The position numbers were made by a program, and so were the translations under genes. A stretch of 64,000 bases of DNA from Microbacterium arborescens (lineage in GTDB: Bacteria; Actinomycetota; Actinomycetes; Actinomycetales; Microbacteriaceae). The notes under the pieces are model-generated. The model ran no database searches. It saw nothing but the letters and a program-made list of their open reading frames with translations, and was not told where the DNA came from. The DNA is taken from contig QNUV01000041.1 in assembly GCA_003339645.1 (NCBI GenBank), forward strand, positions 1 through 64,000. The letters are read 5' to 3'. Below are positions 33,807 to 42,640 of this stretch, piece after piece. Every line of letters begins with the position of its first letter. The first letter of the stretch is position 1.

Positions 33807-34639
33807 GCGGCGGCCGGGCAGGCGGTCACCGGTCGATGCGCCGCGACGCGCCGGGGTATGTGCCGCGCATCCTGCTCGTGCCGGCCGTCGTCGGGCTTGC
33901 GCTGCTCGTGGTCCCGCTCGTCGCGCTGGTGGGGCGCGTCGACCCCGCGACGGTGTGGGCCGACGTCACCTCGCCCGAGGCCGGCGCGGCGCTCGCGCTC
34001 TCGCTGCAGACCGCGCTCGCGGCCACCGCTGCGTGCATCGTGCTCGGCGTTCCGCTCGCCCTGACGATCGCCCGAGCAGGCGCCCGCGGTGCGGCGGTGC
34101 TGCGCGCCGTCGTGACGGTCCCGCTCGTGCTGCCGCCCATGGTCGGCGGCGTCGCACTGCTGTTCCTGTTCGGGCGGACCGGCTGGCTGGGCGCGATGCT
34201 CGGCGAAGCCGGCATCCGCATCCCCTTCACGACCACGGCCGTCGTCATCGCGCAGACCTTCGTCGCCCTGCCCTTCCTCGTCCTCGCGCTCGAAGGCGCC
34301 CTGCGGGCCACGGGAGCCGGTTACGAGCAGACCGCCGCCGCTCTCGGTGCGGGACGGTGGCGCATCCTGTTCCGGGTCACCCTGCCGCTCGCCGCCCCCG
34401 GCCTCATCGCAGGAACCGTGCTGTGCTTCGCGCGCGCCCTCGGCGAGTTCGGCGCCACCGCCCTCTTCGCGGGCAACGCGCCCGGCGTCACGCAGACGAT
34501 GCCGCTGGCGATCTACACGGCGTTCAACGGTGCGGGGGTGTCGCAGGGAACGGCTGTCGCGCTGTCGCTCCTGCTGCTGATCACCGCGATCGCGGCGCTC
34601 CTGCTCGTGCGCGCCTGGCGGCCGGGCGGCGCCCGATGA
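33803..34639 (+). CDS. modB: Molybdate ABC transporter permease ModB
   Basis: The 278-residue protein has about six hydrophobic segments and the permease loop ATGAGYEQTAAALGAGRWRILFRVTLPLAAPGLIAGTVLCFARALGEFGAT, a clear ModB/CysT signature. GTG 33803 overlaps the modA stop; an internal ATG at 33836 is possible. It ends overlapping modC by four bases (ATGA). The complex imports molybdate. Confidence 0.94.
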   Translation: MSGGRAGGHRSMRRDAPGYVPRILLVPAVVGLALLVVPLVALVGRVDPATVWADVTSPEAGAALALSLQTALAATAACIVLGVPLALTIARAGARGAAVLRAVVTVPLVLPPMVGGVALLFLFGRTGWLGAMLGEAGIRIPFTTTAVVIAQTFVALPFLVLALEGALRATGAGYEQTAAALGAGRWRILFRVTLPLAAPGLIAGTVLCFARALGEFGATALFAGNAPGVTQTMPLAIYTAFNGAGVSQGTAVALSLLLLITAIAALLLVRAWRPGGAR

Positions 34640-35715
34640 GCGCGCGGCTCACCGCCCGCGTCCGGGTGCAGCGCCCGGGCATCACCGTGGCCGCCGAGCT
34701 CGTCGCCGAACCGGGCGAGGTCGTCGCGGTCATGGGGCCGAGCGGCGCGGGCAAGACGACGGTGCTCGAGGCGATCGCCGGCCTCGTCCCGCTCGACGAG
34801 GGGTCGATCCGTGTCGACGACGACGAGGTCGCCGGTCCCGGCCGCCGCGTGGCGCCGCAGCGTCGCGGCATCGTGCTGCTGCGACAGGACCCGGGGCTCT
34901 TCCCGCACCTCTCGGTGCGCGAGAACGTCGCCTTCGGGCTCCGCTCTCGCGGCGAGCCGGCGCGCCGGGCGCGCGTCACCGCCGACGACTGGCTCGAACG
35001 CGTCGGTCTCGCCGGCGTCGGCGGCCGGTACCCCCGAGAGCTGTCCGGCGGTCAGCAGCAACGGGTCGCCCTCGCCCGCGCGCTCGCCGCGCGGCCCCGC
35101 GTCGTCCTGCTCGACGAACCGTTCACGGCGCTCGACCCGGCGACCGCCGCGTCGCTGCGGACGATGCTCGGCGAGCAGCTGCGGGCCGCCGGGACGACGG
35201 CCGTCATCGTCAGTCACGACGCCCTCGATGCCGCGGCGGTGGCCGATCGGCTCGTCGTGCTCGAGGAGGGAACCGTGACGCAGAGCGGCTCGGTCCGAGA
35301 GGTGCTGCGGAGCCCGGCGACGGCGTTCGGTGCGGCGATCGCGGGAGTGAACCGCGTCGTCGGAAATGTGGCCGGTCATGGCGACGGAGCGGTCTGGCGG
35401 GCCGGTGCCCTCGCGATCGCGCGGCCCGGTGGGGGCGGCGGATCGGTCGCGGCGCTGTTCCGCCCGGGCGACGTCCGGCTCGAGGAGATCGGGGCCGGCG
35501 ACGGGCTGGTGCGGCCGGAGGCCGCGTCGTCGGACGGCGGCCGTGTCGCGTGGCGGGCGCCCGTGGTCCGGCTCGAACCCACCGTCGGCGGGGTGCGGGT
35601 GCTCGTCGCCGATCCGCCGCTGGCGGTCGACATCCCGGTGGATCTGGCCGCGGACCTTCGTGCGGGCGCATCGGTGACGCTCTCACTGCCGACCGCCGCG
35701 ATCACGTGGGGCTGA
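34636..35715 (+). CDS. modC: Molybdate ABC transporter ATPase ModC
   Basis: The 359-residue ATPase shows Walker A GPSGAGKTT near residue 37, LLRQDPGLFPHLSVRENVAFGLR, signature LSGGQQQRVALARALA near 136 and Walker B VVLLDEPFTALD. The C-terminal 90 residues contain a TOBE-like regulatory domain (VVRLEPTVGGVRVLVADPPLAV). It powers ModB. Translation is coupled to modB by the ATGA overlap. Confidence 0.94.
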   Translation: MSARLTARVRVQRPGITVAAELVAEPGEVVAVMGPSGAGKTTVLEAIAGLVPLDEGSIRVDDDEVAGPGRRVAPQRRGIVLLRQDPGLFPHLSVRENVAFGLRSRGEPARRARVTADDWLERVGLAGVGGRYPRELSGGQQQRVALARALAARPRVVLLDEPFTALDPATAASLRTMLGEQLRAAGTTAVIVSHDALDAAAVADRLVVLEEGTVTQSGSVREVLRSPATAFGAAIAGVNRVVGNVAGHGDGAVWRAGALAIARPGGGGGSVAALFRPGDVRLEEIGAGDGLVRPEAASSDGGRVAWRAPVVRLEPTVGGVRVLVADPPLAVDIPVDLAADLRAGASVTLSLPTAAITWG

Positions 35716-35731
35716 GTGGCACGATGGGGGC

Positions 35732-36337
35732 ATGCCCCACATGCGTGCCGTCCGGCCCGGCGATGACGCCGCGCTGAGCGAGATCTGTCTGCGAACCGCC
35801 GACCACGGCTCCGATGCCGCGGGGATCTTCGACGACGACGACATCTGGGGAGCGATCTACGTGCTGCCCTACGCCGAGCGGCATCCGGATCTCTCCTTCG
35901 TCGTGGCCGATGACGACGACCGCGCGATCGGTTATGTCGTCGCGACGCCCGATACCGATGCCTTCGAGGAGTGGTTCCGCGCCGAGTGGTGGCCGCGGTT
36001 CGCCGGTCGCTGGCCCGAGCCCGCGCCCGACGACACCTCGCGGCAGGCGGGCACGCTGCGGTACGCCTACGGCCGACGTCCCGGAGCCGAGCCGCTCGCC
36101 GAGGCGTATCCGGCGCACCTGCACATCGACCTGCTGCCCGGGGCGCAGGGACAGGGGTGGGGGCGACGGCTGATCGACCGGGTGTCGGAGCAGCTGCGGG
36201 CGTCGGGCATCACCCGTCTGCACCTGGTCGCGTCGGCCGCCAACGCCGGCGCGCTCGCCTTCTACGACCGCCTGGGCTTCGAGCGCCTGCCCTCCTCTCC
36301 CGGCGCACAGGCCTTCGGCATCGATCTCGGGCGCTGA
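35732..36337 (+). CDS. GNAT family N-acetyltransferase
   Basis: The 201-residue protein has the acetyl-CoA loop HIDLLPGAQGQGWGRRLIDRV near residue 130 and the C-terminal ASAANAGALAFYDRLGFERL. Substrate is unknown. CACGAT lies six bases before ATG 35732, implying its own leaderless transcript although it starts 16 bases after modC. Confidence 0.85.
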   Translation: MPHMRAVRPGDDAALSEICLRTADHGSDAAGIFDDDDIWGAIYVLPYAERHPDLSFVVADDDDRAIGYVVATPDTDAFEEWFRAEWWPRFAGRWPEPAPDDTSRQAGTLRYAYGRRPGAEPLAEAYPAHLHIDLLPGAQGQGWGRRLIDRVSEQLRASGITRLHLVASAANAGALAFYDRLGFERLPSSPGAQAFGIDLGR

Positions 36338-36359
36338 GGCCCGGTCGCGCGGCGCCGCC

Positions 36360-36507
36360 GAGGTCCCAGTTGGGCCGGGTCTGCCGGCTGGATTTCCGGC
36401 TCAATGGGGACCTCGGGTTGCGCAGGGGCGGTCGCGGCGGGCCACGGCGAGCGAAGTCCCACACGGGCCGGGTTTTTCGGCAGGTTTCCCGGCCGAACTG
36501 GGACCTC
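36360..36507. repeat. Pair of 55-bp palindromic repeats
   Basis: Two 55-base copies, 36360-36414 and 36453-36507, match at 41 of 55 positions by hand alignment. Each is an imperfect palindrome with GAGGTCCCA (or GAAGTCCCA) and GGGACCTC ends. The outer 20 bases of the whole unit are inverted with 19 matches. It lies between the convergent ends of the acetyltransferase gene and cydC and may also terminate transcription. Confidence 0.75.
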
Positions 36508-36526
36508 GCGGGGTGGGGGGCGCGCG

Positions 36527-38188
36527 TCAGCCCGTGACCAGACGCCCGTCGGAGATGCGGACCGTGCGGTCGACGAGCGAGCTCGGCACCCGCACGTGCG
36601 AGATGAGCACGACGGCACGTTCCTCGTCGACGGCCGAGAGCAGATCGCGCATCAGCGCGTCGGATGCCGCGGGGTCGACCCCGGCCGTCGGCTCGTCGAG
36701 CACGAGCACGGGGAAGCCGTGCAGCAGTGCACGAGCGAGCGCGATGCGTTGCGCCTGGCCGCCCGAGACGAGGGCGCCGTGCTCGCCGACGCGAGCGTCG
36801 AGACCGCCGCGCTCGCGCAGCCAGCCGCCCAGCCCGACGCGCTCGAGCACGGCCTCCAGCTCGGCGTCGGTCGCGGTGTCGCGGGCGAACAGGAGGTTCT
36901 GGCGGATGTCCTCGTCGAAGAGCATCGGCTGCTGCTCGCACAGTCCGACCGTCAGACGCACGTCGTCGGGGGAGAGGTCCCGCACGTCGGTGCGCCCGAC
37001 GCGGTAGCTCCCGTCGACGTCGAGGAACCGGACGAGGGCATGGGCGAGCGTCGACTTGCCCGCACCGCTCGAGCCGACGACGAGCAGACGCTCGCCCGGG
37101 CGGACATCGAGGTCGACGCCCGTGAGAGCGGGACGCTCGGCGCCGGGCCACGTCACCGACACGTCGCGGAGGTGCAGGCCGTCGCCGAGCGCGGGCGCGA
37201 CACCCGTGGGAGCGACGCTGCTGTCGACGAGGCCAGCGGGGACGCCGCTCGGCACGGTCTCGGCGATGCGTTCTGCCGACGCGCGCACCTGACGCCAGGA
37301 TGCCGCTGCGAGCGGAACCGTCTGGAAGACCTCGAACACGGCCATCGGCACGAGGACGGCGACCGCCAACCACGGACCGCCGAGGGCGGCGACATCCGGA
37401 GCGGTGACCATGACCGCGAGGATCGACGCGGCGCCGGCGGCGAGGGAGACGACGGCCGCACTGCCGGCCTGCGCGCCGGCGCGGCGGACGACCGCACGGC
37501 GAAGGTCGGCGTCGGCGGCCTCGATACGGCGCCGGCTCTGCGCCTCGGCTCCGTACGCCAGCAGCACGTCGAGGCTGCCGAGGTGGTCGGCGACGGCGTC
37601 GGCGAGCCGGGCGCGGAGCGGGGCGATCGTCCGCTCTGCTCGGGCTCCTGCGACCCAGCCCCATCCGGTGGCCGCGGCTGCGGCGACGACGAGGCAGCCG
37701 AGCAGGGTGAGCCCGGCGGGCCACGAGACGGTCATGACGAAGATCACGGCGGCGAGGGCGACCGTGGCCGATGCCACGAGCGGCTCGACGACCCGCAGCG
37801 GCAGATTCTGCAGGTCATCGACATCGTCGACGAGGGCGGACAGGGCGGATCCCCGGCGGATGCGGCCGAGCCCGTCGGGCGCCAGCGGAATGAGACGCCG
37901 GACGAGGTCGGTCCGTGTCGTGGCGAGCTGACGCAGCGCCGCGTCATGCGACGTGAGGCGCTCGAGGTAGCGGAAGACGGCCCGCGAGATCGCGAACGCC
38001 CGTACCCCGACCACGGCGGCCATCACGTACATCACCGCGGGCTGCTCGCTCGCACGGACGATCAGCCAGGCGCTGCACGCGAGGAGGGCGACGGCCGAGG
38101 CCTCCGTCGCGAAACCGGTCGCGAGGGCGCGCCAGAACCGTCGGGGCGGCGGCATCGCGCCGCGGAGCACGTCGGCGGTCGTCGTCAT
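36527..38188 (-). CDS. cydC: Thiol reductant ABC exporter subunit CydC
   Basis: CydDC exports cysteine or glutathione-type thiols and is required to assemble cytochrome bd. The 553-residue protein has six hydrophobic segments, then an ATPase domain with Walker A GSSGAGKSTL near residue 378, LVSGGQAQRIALARALL and Walker B VLVLDEPTAGVD. Its start overlaps the cydD stop by four bases. The order cydA-cydB-cydD-cydC on one strand is the usual actinobacterial operon. Confidence 0.93.
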   Translation of the reverse strand: MTTTADVLRGAMPPPRRFWRALATGFATEASAVALLACSAWLIVRASEQPAVMYVMAAVVGVRAFAISRAVFRYLERLTSHDAALRQLATTRTDLVRRLIPLAPDGLGRIRRGSALSALVDDVDDLQNLPLRVVEPLVASATVALAAVIFVMTVSWPAGLTLLGCLVVAAAAATGWGWVAGARAERTIAPLRARLADAVADHLGSLDVLLAYGAEAQSRRRIEAADADLRRAVVRRAGAQAGSAAVVSLAAGAASILAVMVTAPDVAALGGPWLAVAVLVPMAVFEVFQTVPLAAASWRQVRASAERIAETVPSGVPAGLVDSSVAPTGVAPALGDGLHLRDVSVTWPGAERPALTGVDLDVRPGERLLVVGSSGAGKSTLAHALVRFLDVDGSYRVGRTDVRDLSPDDVRLTVGLCEQQPMLFDEDIRQNLLFARDTATDAELEAVLERVGLGGWLRERGGLDARVGEHGALVSGGQAQRIALARALLHGFPVLVLDEPTAGVDPAASDALMRDLLSAVDEERAVVLISHVRVPSSLVDRTVRISDGRLVTG

Positions 38189-39888
38189 GCCGTCACCTCG
38201 GCTCGGGGTCGCACGTCCACCAGCACGTCGGCGATGGAGCGGGCCGTCTCCCGGTGCGAGACGAGCAGGACGGTCGCGCCGTCATCCGCGACGCGGCGCA
38301 GGCTCTGCCACAGGGCGGCCTCGGTCTCGGCGTCGAGAGCCGCGCTCGGCTCGTCGAGGGCGATCACCGGCGCGCCGACGCTCTCGTGCCGGAAGAGGGC
38401 GCGCGCGACCGCGACCCGCTGCGCCTGACCGCCGGAGAGGCCCGCGCCGCGGACGCCGAGCTCGAGCGCCGGGTCGAGGTCGGCGGCGCCGGCAGCCACC
38501 AGCGCGCGCGAGATGGCACGCTCGTCCGCGGCCCCCGCGGTGCGGTCTGCCGAAGCGCCGAGAGTGACGTTCTCGGCGACAGTGCCGGCGATGAGGCCCG
38601 GATCCTGTCCGGCCCAGGCGAGCCACGACGCCGGCGGCGGAACCTGCGCTCCGTCGAGCGTCAGCTCGCCCTCGAAGGGGGCCACGCCGCGTAGTGCGGC
38701 GAAGACGCTGGACTTGCCGGCGCCGCTCGGCCCTGACAGGAGTGTGATCGTGCCCGGCCTCGCCGTGAACGACACCGGTGCGAGCAGCGAGTCGCCGCGC
38801 TGCACCCGAAGCTCACGGGCGCGGAGGACGCCGCGCTCCGCCGCCGCGGTCGTCGCGGCATCCGTCGGCGCCGGGATCGCGGCATCCTGCTGCGGCAGCG
38901 CCCTCGCGGCGTCGAGGACCTCGAAGACGTCGTCGGTGGCGGCGACCCCCTCTGCGGCGGCGTGGAACTGCACGCCGACCTGACGGAGCGGAAGATACGC
39001 CTCGGGGGCGAGCAGCAGCACGAAGAGCCCGACCGATAGGCCGAGCGAGCCGTCGATGAGCCGGAAGCCGATCGACACCGCCACGATCGCGACGGAGATC
39101 GACGCGAGGAACTCCAACGCGAAGCCCGACAGGAACGACACCCGCAGGACGCGCATCGTCTCGATGCGGTAGTTCTCCGTCACGCGTTCGATCGACGTCG
39201 CGGCCCGGTGCTGCCGCCCGAACACGGTGAGCGTCGACAGGCCCCGGACGGTGTCGGCGAAGCGGGCGGCGAGCTGGCGGAGCGTCTGCCATTGCGCGCG
39301 CTGGACGGCGCGGGTCGCCAGGCCGATCAGCACCATGAACAGCGGGATCAGCGGCATCGTCAGCAGGACCGTGAGCCCGGAGATCCAGTCGCTCCACCAG
39401 ATGACGGCGATGAGCACCGGGGTCGCGATGACCGTCAGGACGAGCTGCGGCAGGTAACGGCCGAAGTAGGCGTCGAGCGCGTCGAGGCCGCGGCCTGCCG
39501 TGACGGCGAGTTGAGCGGAGTTGCGGCTCGCGAGCCATCCGGGGCCGAGGCGACCGACGGCGGAGGTGAGTGCGCCGCGCAACTCGCTCCGCACCCGGGC
39601 AGCGGCGCGAGCAGAGACGGCTTCGCGCAGCCAGAGGAGCCCGGCGCGCGCGGCGACGACGGCCGCGAGAGCGGCGAGGGTGCGCATGAGGTCGGCGACC
39701 GGCATCCCGCCGATGGCGCCGACGATGGCCTGCGTGGTCAGCCACGCGAAGCCGACGATCACGATGGTCTGGGCGAGGCCGATCGCCCCGATCGCGACGA
39801 AGAAGACGCGCGAGGCGCGGGCATAGCGCAGCAGCCGCGGATCGACGGGCCGCCCGCTCGAGCGCGCGGGCGCCTCGGGGTCGTCCAT
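38185..39888 (-). CDS. cydD: Thiol reductant ABC exporter subunit CydD
   Basis: The 567-residue half-transporter has an N-terminal membrane domain with VLTMPLIPLFMVLIGLATR and LRGLSTLTVFGR-like RGLSTLTVFGRQ, characteristic of CydD, and an ATPase domain with Walker A SGPSGAGKSSV near 385 and signature LSGGQAQRVAVARALF. ATG 39888 is preferred because GAAGGG lies just upstream; a GTG six bases earlier falls in that Shine-Dalgarno. It forms a heterodimer with CydC, encoded next with an overlap. Confidence 0.93.
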   Translation of the reverse strand: MDDPEAPARSSGRPVDPRLLRYARASRVFFVAIGAIGLAQTIVIVGFAWLTTQAIVGAIGGMPVADLMRTLAALAAVVAARAGLLWLREAVSARAAARVRSELRGALTSAVGRLGPGWLASRNSAQLAVTAGRGLDALDAYFGRYLPQLVLTVIATPVLIAVIWWSDWISGLTVLLTMPLIPLFMVLIGLATRAVQRAQWQTLRQLAARFADTVRGLSTLTVFGRQHRAATSIERVTENYRIETMRVLRVSFLSGFALEFLASISVAIVAVSIGFRLIDGSLGLSVGLFVLLLAPEAYLPLRQVGVQFHAAAEGVAATDDVFEVLDAARALPQQDAAIPAPTDAATTAAAERGVLRARELRVQRGDSLLAPVSFTARPGTITLLSGPSGAGKSSVFAALRGVAPFEGELTLDGAQVPPPASWLAWAGQDPGLIAGTVAENVTLGASADRTAGAADERAISRALVAAGAADLDPALELGVRGAGLSGGQAQRVAVARALFRHESVGAPVIALDEPSAALDAETEAALWQSLRRVADDGATVLLVSHRETARSIADVLVDVRPRAEVTA

Positions 39889-39919
39889 GCTCACCCTTCG
39901 ATCCTGCCTTACCCGGGAC

Positions 39920-39966
39920 CGGGATGCCTCGGGCCCGGCGCGATCGCGCGGATCCGAGGCATCCCG
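39920..39966 (-). terminator. Stem-loop between cydB and cydD
   Basis: CGGGATGCCTCGG (39920-39932) and CCGAGGCATCCCG (39954-39966) form a perfect 13-pair stem, and GCGCGATCGCGC lies in the loop region. It may partly terminate the cydAB transcript so that oxidase exceeds its assembly exporter. Confidence 0.7.
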
Positions 39967-39974
39967 TCATTCGG

Positions 39975-41006
39975 TCAGTGGGCGACGAGCTCGGCCTCTT
40001 CGATACGGGCCCGCGTGACGCGCTTGCGGAAGACCCAGTACGTCCAGCCCTGGTAGAGCAGCACGAGGGGCAGGAAGATCACGGCTGCCCAGGTCATGAT
40101 CGTCAGCGTGTAGTCGGTCGACGACGCGTTCTCGATCGTCAGGTTCCACGCGGGGTCGGTCGACGACGGCATCACGTTCGGGAAGAGCGAGAGCCAGAGG
40201 GTCAGCACGGCGAACATCACGGTGCCGGCGCCTCCCGCGAAAGCCCACCCCTCGCGACCCCGGGCATTGGCGAGGATGGCTCCGATCAGCATGACGGCGG
40301 CCAGGGCGGCCGTCACGAACACGAGCGGCAGCAGCGGCGCCTGCGCCTGCATCGCCGACAGCACGGTCCAGGCGAGGAAGACGGCCGCGGCGACCAGGGT
40401 CAGCAGTCCCGACTTCGTCGCCAGGCGACGGGCCTGCTCGCGCACGTCCCCGTCGGTCTTGAGGGCGACGAAGTAGACCCCGTGGGTGAAGAACAGCAGC
40501 AGCGTGACGACGCCGCCGAGCAGGCCGTAGGGGTTCAGCAGCGTGAACAGGGTGCCGGTGAACTCCTTGTCTGCGTCGATCGGAACGCCCTGCACGATGT
40601 TGGCGACCGCGACGCCCCAGAGGAAGGCGGGGAGTGCCGAGCCCACCACGATCATGAGATCGAAGCGCTTGCGCCAGGTGGCGTCATCGCGCTGGTGGCG
40701 GTACTCGAACGAGACCCCGCGCAGGATCAGGGCGATGAGGATCAGGAGCAGCGGCAGGTAGAACCCGCTGAACAGGGTCGCGTACCACTCCGGGAACGCT
40801 GCGAACAGGCACGCGCCCGCCACGATCACCCAGGTCTCGTTGAGGTCCCAGACCGGGCCGATGGTGTTGATGATCTGGCGCCGCGAGACGTTGTCCTTCC
40901 CGAGGAAGGGCAGCGACATCCCGACACCGAAGTCGAACCCGTCGAGGACGAAGTAGCCCACGAAGAGCACTCCGACGATGAAGAACCAGACGTATGCGAG
41001 ATCCAT
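39975..41006 (-). CDS. cydB: Cytochrome bd ubiquinol/menaquinol oxidase subunit II
   Basis: The 343-residue membrane protein starts DLAYVWFFIVGVLFVGYFVLDGFDFGVGMSLPFLGK, a classical CydB N-terminus, and has GPVWDLNETWVIVAGACLFAAFPEWYA. About eight or nine hydrophobic segments follow. It forms the high-oxygen-affinity oxidase with CydA. It begins ten bases after the cydA stop and is co-transcribed with it. Confidence 0.96.
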   Translation of the reverse strand: MDLAYVWFFIVGVLFVGYFVLDGFDFGVGMSLPFLGKDNVSRRQIINTIGPVWDLNETWVIVAGACLFAAFPEWYATLFSGFYLPLLLILIALILRGVSFEYRHQRDDATWRKRFDLMIVVGSALPAFLWGVAVANIVQGVPIDADKEFTGTLFTLLNPYGLLGGVVTLLLFFTHGVYFVALKTDGDVREQARRLATKSGLLTLVAAAVFLAWTVLSAMQAQAPLLPLVFVTAALAAVMLIGAILANARGREGWAFAGGAGTVMFAVLTLWLSLFPNVMPSSTDPAWNLTIENASSTDYTLTIMTWAAVIFLPLVLLYQGWTYWVFRKRVTRARIEEAELVAH

Positions 41007-41016
41007 GTCGTGCTCC

Positions 41017-42444
41017 TCAGTAGACGGTGGTCTGGGTGTGGGACGCCGAGGGGTTCTCGGCTTCGGGCGAGCCCGGCTCGGGCAGCGGGTCGGGGCCCTT
41101 CTGCGCGGCCTTGCGGATGAGGCCGAACTCGACGACGGCGAGCGAGGCGTACACCGCGGTGAACGCGATCAGCGAGATGAGGACCGTCCACCCGGGCACG
41201 TTCGGTGAGACGCCGTCCTCGGTCAGCATGAGGCTGAAGACGATCCAGGGCTGTCGGCCCATCTCGGTGAAGACCCAGCCGACGAGGCTGCCGAGAAGGG
41301 GGAGGGGAGCGGACCAGATGGCGACCTTCCACATCCACCGGGCGACGGGGCGCTGAGCCTTCTTGCGCGTGACCCAGAGGCCGGCGACCGAGATGACGGT
41401 AGCGATGCCCCCGAGGCCGATCATCCAGCGGAACGACCAGTAGGTGACCCACACGATGGGGCGGTAGTCGACGCCAGCCCCGAAGGTCTCGGTGTACTGA
41501 GCCTGCAGGTCGTTGAGGCCTTCGACGCACCCATCGAAGCTGTGGGTCGACAGGAACGACAGCAGGTACGGCACGCGCAGCGACCAGACCTCTTCGGTGC
41601 CGTCGGGGGTTCCGATGGAGAAGATCGAGAAGGACGCGTCAGCCCCGCAGGCACTGTTGAACATGGCTTCGGCCGCGGCCATCTTCATGGGCTGCGTCGC
41701 CACCATCACGAGGCTCAGCTGATCTCCCGAGAGCGCGACCCCGACGAACGAGACGATCATGCCCCACATGCCGAAGCGGAGGGCGGGACGCATCGTCTCG
41801 ACGTGCTGCGCGCGCGAGAGGTGCCAGGCGGCGACCGCGATGACCACGGCAGCGGCGAACATCCAGGCGGCGAAGATCGTGTGCGGGAAAGCGGCCAGCA
41901 CGATCGGGTTGGTCAGGACCGCGCCGAAGTCGATCAGTTCGGCCCGGCCGCCGTCGGCGGCGATCTGGTATCCGACCGGGTTCTGCATGAACGCGTTGGC
42001 GGCGAGGATGAAGTAGGCCGACAGGGTCGACCCGAGCACGACCATCCAGATCGAGAACAGGTGCAGCGCCTTGGGCAGCTTGTCCCAGCCGAAGATCCAC
42101 AAGCCGATGAAGGTCGCCTCGAAGAAGAAGGCGAGGAGACCCTCGAAGGCCAGCGGTGCGCCGAAGATGTCGCCGACGAAACGGGAGTAGGCCGACCAGT
42201 TCATGCCGAACTGGAACTCCTGGACGATGCCGGTCACGACGCCCATGGCGAAGTTGATGAGGAAGATCTTGCCGAACAGGCGGGTCAGGTGCAGCCACTT
42301 CACGTTGCCGGTGCGGTGCCACACCGTCTGGAAGATCGCCACCACGAGAGCCATCCCGAGGGTCAGCGGCACGAAGAGGTAGTGGTACAGCGTCGTAAGA
42401 CCGAACTGCCAGCGTGCCAGCAGGAGCGGATCGAGGAAGTCCAT
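41017..42444 (-). CDS. cydA: Cytochrome bd oxidase subunit I
   Basis: CydA carries hemes b558, b595 and d and reduces oxygen to water. The 475-residue protein begins DPLLLARWQFGLTTLYHYLFVPLTLG with the heme-ligand His21, and contains FGINWSAYSRFVGDIFG-like FGMNWSAYSRFVGDIFGAPLAFEGLLAFFFEATFIG. The quinone-binding loop is of the short type. The upstream region holds a promoter whose spacer is filled by a TGTGGT-N3-ACCACA-like palindrome, indicating specific repression. AAAGG lies ten bases before the start. Confidence 0.96.
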   Translation of the reverse strand: MDFLDPLLLARWQFGLTTLYHYLFVPLTLGMALVVAIFQTVWHRTGNVKWLHLTRLFGKIFLINFAMGVVTGIVQEFQFGMNWSAYSRFVGDIFGAPLAFEGLLAFFFEATFIGLWIFGWDKLPKALHLFSIWMVVLGSTLSAYFILAANAFMQNPVGYQIAADGGRAELIDFGAVLTNPIVLAAFPHTIFAAWMFAAAVVIAVAAWHLSRAQHVETMRPALRFGMWGMIVSFVGVALSGDQLSLVMVATQPMKMAAAEAMFNSACGADASFSIFSIGTPDGTEEVWSLRVPYLLSFLSTHSFDGCVEGLNDLQAQYTETFGAGVDYRPIVWVTYWSFRWMIGLGGIATVISVAGLWVTRKKAQRPVARWMWKVAIWSAPLPLLGSLVGWVFTEMGRQPWIVFSLMLTEDGVSPNVPGWTVLISLIAFTAVYASLAVVEFGLIRKAAQKGPDPLPEPGSPEAENPSASHTQTTVY

Positions 42445-42468
42445 CGGGGCGTGCCTTTCGGGAGGCGA

Positions 42469-42498
42469 GGGTTTCGACAGGCTGAAGGTATCGAGTGT
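42469..42498. repeat. Possible fragment of a common intergenic repeat
   Basis: GGTTTCGACAGGCTGAAGG resembles pieces of repeats I recall from other Microbacteriaceae intergenic spaces. Only one copy is seen in this window, so support is weak. Confidence 0.25.
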
Positions 42499-42531
42499 GG
42501 TTTTCCCCGGTCTCAGGGGCGGCCGGGAATA

Positions 42532-42577
42532 ATGCTACGCGTGGTCAGACCACTAAGCAAGGTGCTGTCAGACCACA
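42532..42577 (-). promoter_or_regulatory. cydA promoter with palindromic operators
   Basis: On the minus strand TTGCTT (42555-42560) and TAGCAT (42532-42537) are 17 bases apart. The spacer is GTGGT-CAG-ACCAC (42541-42553), a perfect palindrome. A second, imperfect site ending CAG-ACCACA lies at 42563-42577. Transcription would start near 42525, 80 bases before cydA. The same palindrome stands before the regulator gene at 45470-46105. Confidence 0.65.
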
Positions 42578-42640
42578 ACACGCGGCTCCGATCGGCCGCG
42601 GCCGGCCCTCGGATGCTCCGGAGCCGCTTACGCTCGACCC

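Noticed and set aside
36360-36507. CRISPR array
   Set aside because: Only two copies, each palindromic over its full length, with no further spacers and no cas genes.
42541-42577. FNR/CRP or Rex site before cydA
   Set aside because: The palindrome lacks TTGAT-N4-ATCAA or TTGTGA-N6-TCACAA spacing; its match is to the site before the winged-helix regulator.
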